A stretch of DNA of 8,846 nt from a bacterium (GCA_030640905.1 DAOWIM010000048.1:1-8846), one strand, 5' to 3'. Counted from the stretch's first letter, positions 1 to 6,795 are shown. Notes: generated by a model not told the origin, from the sequence alone. Numbers and translations: made by a program.

Positions 1-962
1 CGCATCGGCGCCGTTGAAAACTCAATAGCCGTCGTATCGATAGATTCGAAATCGTATCCGAGTGTGGCTGCTGCCGCATACGCCGCCATCAGGTTAGACA
101 CGTGGTGTAGACCGATCAGCGGGACCCGGAACTGCTTGCCACCGATTGTCACCTCTGAACCTCCCAATGATAACGGTGAAATCCGCTCGGGGACAAAGTC
201 CGCCGGAGCATTGATTCCAAACGTTACCAGCGGGCGTTTCAGTTTTGTCGCTTCGCGCACCAGCAACGCATCATCGGCATTTATCACTACCGGAACATCG
301 GGTGACGCTTGTCGGGCCAATTCCAGCTTGGCATGGGCTACCGCTTCAACGGTGCCAAAGAATTCCAGATGCGACGGGCCGACGTTGGTAATAAGTATCA
401 GGTCGGGATGAACCAGTTTGGCCAGCTTGGGCATCTCATCCTTTGTGGAAATGCCAAGCTCAAGAATGGCGACACGAGTGGACTCGTCGATACCAAAGAT
501 CGACAACGGTGCGCCATAGAGATTGTTGAAGTTACCCGGAGAACGATAGACACCTTTCTCCACGGCGTTCAACAAACCGAAAGTCAGTTCCTTAGTGGTC
601 GTTTTCCCATTGGAGCCGGTGATACCGATAACCTTCGCCGGGCAACGATCCCGCCAGCGCGTAGCCAGACTCAGCATCGCTTCATGAGAATCAGTTACCG
701 AAACGACAGCCGTATCGGACGAAACAATCGGAGCAAGACTGCACCTGCGCTCCACCATTACTCCGGCGGCTCCTCGCTGTAGCGCCTTGGCGAGATAGTC
801 ATGGCCATCGACCCGACCCCCCCGGATGGCTACAAAAAGCTCACCCTGCCGGATGGTCCGACTATCAATGGACACACCTGTGAAAGAATGTTCTGACACA
901 TTCTTCCCGGCAAGTGTGCCGTCTGTCATCTCGGCCAGTTGATCAAATCGCAAACTAATCAA
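1..962 (-). CDS. murF: MurF, UDP-N-acetylmuramoyl-tripeptide--D-alanyl-D-alanine ligase (3' end outside window)
   Basis: MurF is the cytoplasmic ATP-dependent ligase that adds D-Ala-D-Ala to the UDP-MurNAc tripeptide, the last cytoplasmic step in making the pentapeptide precursor. Translating the complement from 962 gives 320 uninterrupted residues beginning MISLRFDQLAEMTDG, against about 450 for the whole family, so the C-terminal part lies beyond position 1. Visible motifs are the N-terminal substrate-binding DSRTIRQGELFVAIRG (about 33-48), the Mur ligase P-loop GITGSNGKTT (113-122), NFNNLYG, ELGIS, SHLEFFGTVEAVAHAK with the likely carbamylated lysine, and a GLHHVSNLMAA segment. No ATG or GTG lies between the upstream in-frame stop and the conserved N-terminus. 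The TTG at 962-960 gives the family-typical MIS start, but its nearest Shine-Dalgarno-like GAGG is only 2 nt away. The gene follows murE by 14 nt in the same operon. It contains a 7-G run (complement of 817-823) that is in frame here. Confidence 0.93.
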   Translation of the reverse strand, partial: MISLRFDQLAEMTDGTLAGKNVSEHSFTGVSIDSRTIRQGELFVAIRGGRVDGHDYLAKALQRGAAGVMVERRCSLAPIVSSDTAVVSVTDSHEAMLSLATRWRDRCPAKVIGITGSNGKTTTKELTFGLLNAVEKGVYRSPGNFNNLYGAPLSIFGIDESTRVAILELGISTKDEMPKLAKLVHPDLILITNVGPSHLEFFGTVEAVAHAKLELARQASPDVPVVINADDALLVREATKLKRPLVTFGINAPADFVPERISPLSLGGSEVTIGGKQFRVPLIGLHHVSNLMAAYAAAATLGYDFESIDTTAIEFSTAPM

Positions 963-976
963 TTCCTCAGTTCATC

Positions 977-2443
977 CTAACTGCTGCTATATCCCATCTC
1001 GGCCAACACCTTCTTGGCCTCGGCGGTATCATCAAAGGGGTGTCGTTCGCCTTTTATCTCCTGATAGTTCTCCGCGCCTTTTCCGGCGAGCAAGACAGCA
1101 TCGCCATCGCGAGCGGCCTTGAGGATAGTTGCAATCGCTTCCCTTCGGTCGGGAACGATTTGGAAACTATCGCCTTCCAGGCCGGGCTTGATATCTTCGA
1201 TTATAGCCAACGGGTCTTCCCCGCGCGGATTGTCAGAGGACACCACCGCGAAGTCTGACCCTGCCGTTCCGGCCTTGCCCATGAGCGGTCGCTTGCCTTT
1301 GTCCCTGTCACCACCGCATCCAAATAAAGTGAGCAGGCGGCCTTCGGTAAGTTCGCGAGCCGATTCACACAGACGCTCTATCGCATCCGGCGTGTGCGCA
1401 TAGTCAACATAGACAGCGAACGGTTGGCCACAGTCGACAGGATTGAAACGTCCGGGGATTGGTACACTCTTTTCAAGGCCACGAACAACATTATCCAAAT
1501 CAATTCCAGAAGCCAGACCGCCGGCCGCTCCGGCCAGTGCGTTCATCAGATTGAATCTTCCGGGCAAAGGGAACGTTATCGTGTGCGTGCCCATAGGTGT
1601 GACAAGATCAAAGATGGTGCCATCCGGCTTCAACTTGTAATTGCTGCAGTAAACGTCGGCTTCCTCGTTATCCAGAGAATACCCGATATGCGAAGAGGTA
1701 ATATCGCCGATCAACTGTCGGAACTCCGGCACGTCCAGGTTGACAACAGCGTAACAAAGGGGACCATCGAGGCGGCGGGCCAGTTGCGCTTTTGTTTCGG
1801 CATATTCTTCAAACGTCTTGTGGAAGTCGAGGTGATCGCGAGTCAGGTTGGTATAGACCGCCACCCGAAAATCGATGTTGTCAACACGATGAAGAGCAAG
1901 CGCGTGCGATGACACTTCGATAACGGCATTGACGCAATGATTTCTTTTCATCTGGAACAGCAACGCCTGAAGGTCGAGCGATTCGGGGGTTGTGCGCTCC
2001 GCGTCGATAGAATCCTTGCCGGTACTGTACACCGCCGATGTCACCAGTCCGGTCGTCTTCATGCGAGCCTGGAGGATGTTGCGAATAAGATGGCAGGTGG
2101 TCGTCTTGCCGTTGGTACCGGTAACGCCACAGGCTTTTATATTCATGCCGGGGTATCCGTAGAATTTGGCTGCGACATCGGCCAGTGCCTTGCGATCATT
2201 ATCGACACTGACATGATTCTTCACACCATCACAATCGCTTCGGGCACCAAGGACGGCGACCGCTCCTCGATCAAGCGCGTCCTTGACGAAGTCATAGCCG
2301 TCGCTCTGGAATCCTTTAATGGCGACGAAGAGACATCCCTCGTCTATGTGGCGAGAGTCATACTCAATTCTGGAGATCTCGACATCCGCGTTGCCATCAA
2401 GCTTCGCACCGTCAATCTCAGCTATGAGTTCACCTAACTTGAT
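977..2443 (-). CDS. murE: MurE, UDP-MurNAc-L-Ala-D-Glu--meso-DAP ligase, apparent ATC start
   Basis: MurE is the cytoplasmic ligase that adds the third residue of the peptidoglycan stem peptide. From 2443 the frame encodes 488 residues, close to the usual length of about 490. Domains are an N-terminal UDP-MurNAc-binding region with YDSRHIDEGCLFVAIKG (about 28-44), the P-loop GVTGTNGKTT (106-115), EVSSHAL, the probable carbamylated Lys218 in the EEYAETKAQL helix, and DNPR at 404-407, the signature of meso-diaminopimelate enzymes. In the C-terminal substrate loop the usual GKGHE reads GKGAE; the Glu is kept. The only ATG/GTG/TTG candidate in frame is GTG at 2224, but starting there would drop 73 conserved residues. 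The sequence upstream reads AGGAGGTGA (2455-2447), then AGT and ATC, then AAG TTA GGT GAA CTC, giving (M)KLGEL as in the family. I therefore place the start at ATC 2443-2441. A G-to-C sequencing or assembly error of an ATG is the main alternative. Confidence 0.9.
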   Translation of the reverse strand: MKLGELIAEIDGAKLDGNADVEISRIEYDSRHIDEGCLFVAIKGFQSDGYDFVKDALDRGAVAVLGARSDCDGVKNHVSVDNDRKALADVAAKFYGYPGMNIKACGVTGTNGKTTTCHLIRNILQARMKTTGLVTSAVYSTGKDSIDAERTTPESLDLQALLFQMKRNHCVNAVIEVSSHALALHRVDNIDFRVAVYTNLTRDHLDFHKTFEEYAETKAQLARRLDGPLCYAVVNLDVPEFRQLIGDITSSHIGYSLDNEEADVYCSNYKLKPDGTIFDLVTPMGTHTITFPLPGRFNLMNALAGAAGGLASGIDLDNVVRGLEKSVPIPGRFNPVDCGQPFAVYVDYAHTPDAIERLCESARELTEGRLLTLFGCGGDRDKGKRPLMGKAGTAGSDFAVVSSDNPRGEDPLAIIEDIKPGLEGDSFQIVPDRREAIATILKAARDGDAVLLAGKGAENYQEIKGERHPFDDTAEAKKVLAEMGYSSS

Positions 2444-2446
2444 ACT

Positions 2447-2455
2447 TCACCTCCT
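2447..2455 (-). promoter_or_regulatory. Perfect Shine-Dalgarno sequence deciding the murE start
   Basis: The minus strand reads AGGAGGTGA, fully complementary to the 3' tail of typical bacterial 16S rRNA. From the end of AGGAGG to the ATC at 2443 is 6 nt, the ideal distance for initiation there. It lies just after the ftsI stop codon (TAG, 2459-2457). This is the main evidence that translation of murE begins at 2443 and not at the internal GTG 2224. Confidence 0.85.
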
Positions 2456-2456
2456 G

Positions 2457-4535
2457 CTAAATGGGCCTGCATCGCAGGCGACATAACGAACCATCGAGAA
2501 TCGTCTCACCGGCACCTACCGATTGACTGACCACTCGTCCATTGCCGCGCACTTCATAACTTATGCCGCAATATTCGAGAAAAGCTGAGACCTGCCGGAT
2601 AGATAAACCGGTAAGGTCGATCATCTCCGGCGATACGTTTTCTCCATCCGCGACCGCAATCATAACTTCGCTACCGTCAAGAACGAGACGATCCGGAGCA
2701 GGGAATTGCCATACAACGTAGCCTTTGCCCTCTCCGCATCGAAGTTTCAGGTTTTTCTTGTCGACTTCCTCCCTGGCGCTACCCAGTGTGCGACCCATCA
2801 GATTGGGAACTTCAATCAACGGGCTACGCCTATCATCATCGCAGAGCAGCATGTGCGCGGGATCACCGAGAAGATCGGAACGAAACACACAGTATCGCTC
2901 GGCAACATTTCGGAAAACCGGTCCCGCCGTATGGCCACCGTAGTGGATCGGTTGGGGGTCTTCGATAACCACAATGCCGGCCACCGCCGGATTCTCATAT
3001 GGAAAGAAACCGCCAAAACTACCGATATAGCGATTCTGGAAATACCTCTTGTTCTCCGGGTCGGGCATCTGCGCGGTACCGGTCTTGCCGGCCAGCGCTA
3101 TGACTTTGGAGTTTATGATATCAGCCGTCCCGCGTTCCACTACGCCGCGCAAAAACGCCCGTAGCGAATCAGCCGCCCCTTTACTCAGAGCTTCACCAAC
3201 GACAACCGGCTCACGATGATTGACGACATAGCCCTCATCATCAACCTCTCCCAACACAATCCGTGGACGATGCAACTTGCCACCATTGGCAATGGCGCCA
3301 AAGACCGAAGCCATCTGCATCGAGGTCACGGTAACAGCGTGACCCATCGCCAGCGCCGAAACATTGTAGTCCGACCAACGCGATGGGCGAGCTATGCGAC
3401 CCGATGTTTCACCCGGAAGACCGGACATCTGTTTTTGACCGACACCAAAACGCTGAGCGGCCTCGACAAGCTGTTCCCCGCCCAGTTCGATGGCATGCTT
3501 GGCGATTCCGATATTCGAGGACAGTTCCATTATCTCTCGAAACGTCAGCCATCCGCGATCTTTGTCGTCGTGCAGGGTGCGGCGACCTATTCTCCAGGCA
3601 CCATCTTCGCAAAACGTTGAGTCGGAAAAATTGATCTGGCCATCATCAAGCAGTGCCGCAGCGGTGATGACCTTGAAGACCGAGCCGGGTTCAAATTGAT
3701 CGGTGACCGGTCGTAGCTTGACCGGTCGGTCACGATACGTTTCTTCGGGATCAAAATGCGCCGCCGCTAAGAGGTCGCCGGTATGACAGTCCAGAAAGAC
3801 AGCCATGCCAGACTTGGCGTTATGTATTTCAACTGCCTTTTGCAGTTCCTCCTCGACGATTTCCTGCAGGTACCAATCGACAGTGAGAACATAGCTGGCG
3901 CCCGGAACCGGTTTGACCAACGCTGTTTCGTTCACACGAAGAATGTTTCTCAACCCGTCCCGACGGATATCAGCCCAGCCTGGTTTACCGGCAAGAGTAG
4001 AATTGTGGGCAAGCTCAAATCCAGCCTGGCCCTGGTTGTCAATGTCGGTAAAACCGAGAATTTGTTTGCCGACCAGGCCGTTCGGATAGTCACGCCGTTT
4101 TCCCTTGCGAAGATACAATCCCGCCGGTGCCGACGTCTCAACTTTGGCCGCCAGTTCATCGGGCAGACGACGCTTGACCCAGCGGAATTTTTTCACCGCC
4201 AGACCGTATTTTTTCCGAGCCGTCCCCGCCTCCAAACTGAACAGTCGCTCCAGGTATCGGCTGACTTCTTTCAGCGATCTGCTATCGGTCGGATAGGCAT
4301 ACAGCGAGGAGACCGTGACGTTGTTGGCAACGATACGACCGGTGCGGTCATAGATGACTCCTCGCTCGGCGGGAATCGATACCTTGCCGCTCGACTGTCG
4401 TTGGACGATCCCACTATATTTTGGAGCCAGAAAGACTTGAAACTGTATCAGGCGTGCTGCGGCAATGCCAAAGAAGAGACAGATGCAGACCAGCAAAACA
4501 CCAAGCCGGATTTTCTCCTGACGGGTCCGCTTCAT
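2457..4535 (-). CDS. ftsI: FtsI/PBP-type peptidoglycan D,D-transpeptidase with C-terminal PASTA-like repeats
   Basis: This is a class B penicillin-binding protein that crosslinks septal peptidoglycan on the outer face of the inner membrane. The 692-residue product has a short basic cytoplasmic N-terminus, one membrane anchor (about 11-29), and a dimerisation region with the RG-IYDRTGRIVA signature (58-70). The transpeptidase domain has all three active-site motifs: S285-V-F-K288 with the acylated serine, S339-S-N341, and K484-T-G486. About 120 C-terminal residues form two PASTA-like units: one starts near 573 at IEVPNLMGRTLGSA and one near 637 at IDLTGLSIRQVSAFL. PASTA tails occur on Spo VD-like and some FtsI proteins and are thought to bind peptidoglycan or stabilise the enzyme. 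The ATG at 4535 overlaps the ftsL stop as ATGA, indicating translational coupling. A run of nine G just before it may serve as its ribosome binding site. Its place between ftsL and murE supports FtsI over an elongation PBP. Confidence 0.95.
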   Translation of the reverse strand: MKRTRQEKIRLGVLLVCICLFFGIAAARLIQFQVFLAPKYSGIVQRQSSGKVSIPAERGVIYDRTGRIVANNVTVSSLYAYPTDSRSLKEVSRYLERLFSLEAGTARKKYGLAVKKFRWVKRRLPDELAAKVETSAPAGLYLRKGKRRDYPNGLVGKQILGFTDIDNQGQAGFELAHNSTLAGKPGWADIRRDGLRNILRVNETALVKPVPGASYVLTVDWYLQEIVEEELQKAVEIHNAKSGMAVFLDCHTGDLLAAAHFDPEETYRDRPVKLRPVTDQFEPGSVFKVITAAALLDDGQINFSDSTFCEDGAWRIGRRTLHDDKDRGWLTFREIMELSSNIGIAKHAIELGGEQLVEAAQRFGVGQKQMSGLPGETSGRIARPSRWSDYNVSALAMGHAVTVTSMQMASVFGAIANGGKLHRPRIVLGEVDDEGYVVNHREPVVVGEALSKGAADSLRAFLRGVVERGTADIINSKVIALAGKTGTAQMPDPENKRYFQNRYIGSFGGFFPYENPAVAGIVVIEDPQPIHYGGHTAGPVFRNVAERYCVFRSDLLGDPAHMLLCDDDRRSPLIEVPNLMGRTLGSAREEVDKKNLKLRCGEGKGYVVWQFPAPDRLVLDGSEVMIAVADGENVSPEMIDLTGLSIRQVSAFLEYCGISYEVRGNGRVVSQSVGAGETILDGSLCRLRCRPI

Positions 4536-5026
4536 CGGCCCCCCCCCGTCAAGGCCACAGAATCAAATTTGACCGGCGAGCGCTCACCGGCGCGCGCGCG
4601 TGATTCGGTAATGACCGGCATATAACGCGCCACCCTCTCCACTGCCGAGAGCATCGCCGTCCACTCATCGGTTTCGGCCTGCCTGGTTTCGCCACGGACA
4701 AGCGTGTAGAGACGGTCCGCCGTCATCGGCACCATCCCGAGCGTATCGCGAGCATACGTTTCTATTCGTGAAGCCAGCGAGAGCGAGACTATCTCGGAAT
4801 ATACTTTCTTGTAGTCATCAACGAGAAGCCTACTGGAATTCCGGAGGTGTGAGGTCTCTTTGACCAACTCCATCACACGTACTCGCTGCCATACATGGAA
4901 ACAGGCCGCCAGCAGAACAACGGCGGTGAGAAGGCCAACCGAGAAGTAGCGATGCGAGCGCAGTCGATTGAAAACAGACGATCGAATATCGAGCGTTTCC
5001 TTGAACTTGCGCACCGCTGTTTTCAT
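4532..5026 (-). CDS. ftsL: FtsL-like divisome membrane protein with extended C-terminus
   Basis: FtsL is a small bitopic protein of the divisome (with FtsB and FtsQ) that helps activate septal peptidoglycan synthesis. The 164-residue product has a basic N-terminus (about 1-27), one hydrophobic span (about 28-45, containing SVGLLTAVVLLAACF), then a heptad-like helix (about 50-85) consistent with a coiled coil. It ends in the conserved FtsL-type motif SRIETYARDTLGMVPM (86-101). The motif, topology and position between rsmH and ftsI make the call firm despite low expected sequence conservation. A tail of about 55 residues after the motif is longer than in E. coli FtsL (121 residues in all) and has no feature I recognise. 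Start ATG 5026 overlaps the rsmH stop (ATGA) and its own stop overlaps the ftsI start (ATGA). The last codons contain a nine-G run (complement of 4539-4547) coding for Gly-Gly-Gly. Confidence 0.85.
   Translation of the reverse strand: MKTAVRKFKETLDIRSSVFNRLRSHRYFSVGLLTAVVLLAACFHVWQRVRVMELVKETSHLRNSSRLLVDDYKKVYSEIVSLSLASRIETYARDTLGMVPMTADRLYTLVRGETRQAETDEWTAMLSAVERVARYMPVITESRARAGERSPVKFDSVALTGGGR
4539..4547 (-). repeat. G9 homopolymer at the ftsL/ftsI junction
   Basis: Nine consecutive C on the plus strand are nine G in the mRNA sense, ending 3 nt before the ftsI ATG. The run encodes Gly-Gly-Gly at the FtsL C-terminus and can pair with the anti-Shine-Dalgarno with a G-U wobble, so it probably doubles as the ftsI ribosome binding site. 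Reading ten G would remove the ftsL stop and join ftsL in frame to ftsI; eight G would also miss the ftsL stop but in a third frame. Confidence 0.75.
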
Positions 5027-5973
5027 ACCGCCAGTTTCTCCGCAACTCTTAGTCGAGCCGACCGAGCCCGAGGGTTTGCTTGCTGTTCTGATTCCTGCGG
5101 TTTGATAACGCGCCGGGTAATGGCACGAAGCTCTGGTTTATGATTGCAGACGCAGGCCGGAAATTCACGAGGGCAGATGCAGCCCTTCGATCTATCTTGA
5201 ATAAACCGTTTGACGAGTCGATCCTCCAGAGAGTGATAAGCAATAACTCCCAGACGACCGCCCGGATTCAACAGGTTGAGTGCTTTTGGAAGAACCGTTT
5301 CCAGGGCGTCCAACTCGCCATTGACGGCGATCCGAAAAGCCTGAAAAACTCTGGCAAGTGACTTGACCTGATACTGCCCCCGGACGGTGTCCCGAACGAT
5401 TGCGGTCAAATCGGCGGTGGTGAGGATCATCCTCTGTTGTCTCTCCATGACAATGGCCCGGGCAAGCCGGGCTGCGTTCCTCTCTTCCCCAAATCGACGA
5501 ATGATCCCGGAGAGTTCCTTCTCCTCCAGTGCGTTGATCAAGTCGGCCGCTGTCCTGCCCCCGGCATCAGGATCAAACCTCATGTCCAGCGGGCTGTCAT
5601 GCCGGAAAGAAAACCCTCGCTCGGGGTCATCCAACTGGCGAGACGAGAGACCGAGATCAAGCAGGATCCCGTCGAATGCTCTCTCTCCAAACTGGTCAAC
5701 TACGGTATCAATCTCTGCGTAGTTGACCGTTACTGCAGTTCGAAACTGGTGGACATCTTTCAGATTCTGCAAGGTCGCGGTGACCGCCTCAGCGTCACGA
5801 TCAACACCATAGAGCCGAGCCGACTGACCCAGAGCTTGCGAAAGTGCCCGAAGGTGTCCCCCCATCCCGACAGTCAAATCAAGATAGGCGCCTTCAGAGT
5901 CTGTTATTAACTGGGCCACCACCTCTGCCGTCATAACAGGGAGGTGGCTGGAATTACTCTGACTCGCTGCCAT
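5023..5973 (-). CDS. rsmH: RsmH (MraW), 16S rRNA (cytosine(1402)-N4)-methyltransferase
   Basis: RsmH uses S-adenosylmethionine to N4-methylate C1402 of 16S rRNA in the ribosomal P site. From ATG 5973 the product is 316 residues, matching the family (E. coli 313). Motifs in order are HLPVM at the N-terminus (10-14), the SAM-binding loop YLDLTVGMGGHL (30-41), DGILLDLGLSSRQLDDPERGF (101-121, shown by DLGLSS and the following DDPERGFSF), KSLARVFQAFRIAVNGEL (204-221), YHSLEDRLVKRFI (246-258), a Cys-rich CICPREFPACVC (265-276) and the C-terminal NPRARSARLRV. The frame extends upstream to TTG 6018, but homology starts near residue 10 of the shorter form, so ATG 5973 is preferred. It overlaps the mraZ end by 20 nt. 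An AGGAG touches this ATG directly, which is too close for normal initiation, so coupling to mraZ translation is likely. The stop overlaps the ftsL start. Confidence 0.95.
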   Translation of the reverse strand: MAASQSNSSHLPVMTAEVVAQLITDSEGAYLDLTVGMGGHLRALSQALGQSARLYGVDRDAEAVTATLQNLKDVHQFRTAVTVNYAEIDTVVDQFGERAFDGILLDLGLSSRQLDDPERGFSFRHDSPLDMRFDPDAGGRTAADLINALEEKELSGIIRRFGEERNAARLARAIVMERQQRMILTTADLTAIVRDTVRGQYQVKSLARVFQAFRIAVNGELDALETVLPKALNLLNPGGRLGVIAYHSLEDRLVKRFIQDRSKGCICPREFPACVCNHKPELRAITRRVIKPQESEQQANPRARSARLRVAEKLAV

Positions 5974-6427
5974 CTCCTGAAAACATTCGCTCTGCAACCT
6001 CTTCGTAGCTTCCAGCAAACTGATCGAGATAGTATCGGTAATGCTCCGGATTCCAAATCTCGATCCAACGATTTACGCCGATAACAGCCAGCTCCTTTTT
6101 AAGGCCGGCTTCGCCAATGAGGTGGGCAGGTACAAGAATGCGACCAGTACGATCAGGGGTCACCACAGCCGCCGCCGAATAAAACCGACGACTGAAGAAT
6201 CGAAAATCCTTCTTTGTAAAATTAAGGGAAGAAAGGCGGGCTTGAATCGCTTCCCATTCGACCGCGGGATATAGGCTGAGGCAGCCTTCAAGTCCCTTTG
6301 TGAGTATCAGATCACCCTCGAGAAGCAACTTTTTTGACGCTCCCCTGACACTGCGAAGCTTGGCCGGGAGAGCAAATCTACCCTTACCGTCGAGTGTGGT
6401 CTGGTACTGGCCATAGAAGCCTGTCAA
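5954..6427 (-). CDS. mraZ: MraZ, dcw-cluster transcriptional regulator, TTG start
   Basis: MraZ is a ring-forming DNA-binding protein with two SpoVT/AbrB-like half domains; in E. coli it represses its own dcw operon by binding TGGGN direct repeats before the gene. The product from TTG 6427 is 157 residues (E. coli 152). The two conserved DNA-contacting segments are TLDGKGRFALPAKLR (11-25) and TPDRTGRILVPAHLIG (90-105). The frame stays open to TTG 6499, but that would add 24 residues absent from the family. TTG 6427 gives MTGFYGQYQTTLDGKGR, aligning with the usual MFRGEY start, and has a GGAGG Shine-Dalgarno sequence (6437-6433) 5 nt upstream. It is the first gene of the cluster, with its own promoter and likely operator repeats immediately upstream. 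Confidence 0.93.
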   Translation of the reverse strand: MTGFYGQYQTTLDGKGRFALPAKLRSVRGASKKLLLEGDLILTKGLEGCLSLYPAVEWEAIQARLSSLNFTKKDFRFFSRRFYSAAAVVTPDRTGRILVPAHLIGEAGLKKELAVIGVNRWIEIWNPEHYRYYLDQFAGSYEEVAERMFSGDGSESE

Positions 6428-6430
6428 TGA

Positions 6431-6460
6431 TTCCTCCACTTCATCCCATTTTACACCAAT
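6431..6460 (-). promoter_or_regulatory. Candidate MraZ operator: three 10-bp-phased ANTGG repeats overlapping the mraZ RBS
   Basis: On the minus strand ATTGG (6460-6456), AATGG (6450-6446) and AGTGG (6440-6436) are spaced exactly 10 bp apart, and a further TTTGG lies 12 bp upstream of the first. Known E. coli MraZ boxes are three TGGGN repeats with 5-nt gaps, also a 10-bp period, and mollicute boxes resemble AAAGTGG. The third repeat contains the GG of the mraZ Shine-Dalgarno sequence. Bound MraZ would sit just downstream of the predicted promoter and could block transcription. The repeats are seen; the assignment to MraZ is inference. Confidence 0.55.
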
Positions 6461-6470
6461 AATATGACCA

Positions 6471-6499
6471 AATATCACATTTTCTCCCACCCAAGTCAA
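6471..6499 (-). promoter_or_regulatory. Predicted sigma70-type promoter of the dcw operon
   Basis: The minus strand has TTGACT (6499-6494, 5 of 6 matches to the -35 consensus), a 17-bp spacer, and GATATT (6476-6471, 4 of 6 for the -10) preceded by TGT, an extended -10 element. An A/T-rich stretch (6530-6515) lies upstream. Transcription would start near 6465, about 38 nt before the mraZ TTG start, placing the ANTGG repeats in the initially transcribed region. Confidence 0.5.
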
Positions 6500-6552
6500 G
6501 CGATTTCTGGACCTGAATTAAAATAAATACGGCCCTTAACTCTCAATATTTC

Positions 6553-6582
6553 AACAAGTAATGACAGTTTCATTTTCTTGTT
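6553..6582. repeat. Imperfect 30-bp inverted repeat (hairpin or operator dyad)
   Basis: AACAAG (6553-6558) pairs with CTTGTT (6577-6582), and AATGA (6560-6564) pairs with TCATT (6570-6574) around the loop CAGTT. This gives 11 base pairs with a small T/TT internal loop. No U-tract follows on either strand, so it is not a normal intrinsic terminator. It lies about 55 bp upstream of the predicted dcw -35 element, so an operator dyad for an unknown regulator is possible. Confidence 0.5.
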
Positions 6583-6593
6583 TCCGGTAACCT

Positions 6594-6682
6594 GTTGGGG
6601 TTGGGTCAGCACCGGCGGAAATATTTTCCTTCGGCCTGAAACTGTACTTGTGCAAGCCCCAACGATCTATGGGGTTAGCCCC
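6594..6682. other. Compound hairpin with competing stems, candidate structured RNA
   Basis: GTTGGGG (6594-6600) pairs with CCCCAAC (6657-6663), extended by TTG/CAA (6601-6603 with 6653-6655, one bulged G). Inside, TCAG/CTGA (6606-6609 with 6636-6639), CCG/CGG (6612-6614 with 6632-6634) and GGAAA/TTTCC (6617-6621 with 6625-6629) form a nested arm with a TAT loop. Just after it, GGGG (6671-6674) can pair either with CCCC at 6657-6660 or with CCCC at 6679-6682, so stems are mutually exclusive. Either strand could carry the structure. I do not recognise an RNA family. Confidence 0.4.
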
Positions 6683-6795
6683 GCATAATTCGTTGACAGT
6701 AAGGAAAACCCAGTTCAGAAGGACTGGCGAGGCGCGACTTTAATCGTCTGTTACACAACTCGTTAGAGCGCTCCACTGCGAAACTCCCGACCACA

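Noticed and set aside
977..2224. murE starting at GTG 2224 (415 residues)
   Set aside because: The frame continues upstream with conserved MurE residues including the UDP-MurNAc-binding segment, and no good Shine-Dalgarno sequence precedes this GTG.
3783..4625. 280-codon open frame on the plus strand
   Set aside because: Wholly antisense to ftsI and the end of ftsL, whose motifs are unmistakable. The product has no recognisable domain, so it is a shadow frame.
5954..6499. mraZ starting at TTG 6499
   Set aside because: It would add 24 non-conserved residues, and this TTG is part of the predicted -35 element. TTG 6427 has a well-placed GGAGG and matches the family N-terminus.
6693..6721. TTGACA as the -35 element of the protease promoter
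   Set aside because: A perfect -35 hexamer, but no acceptable -10 element lies 16-18 bp downstream.
6669..6743. 24-codon plus-strand frame as a leader peptide
   Set aside because: No ribosome binding site before its ATG and no feature of known leader peptides.
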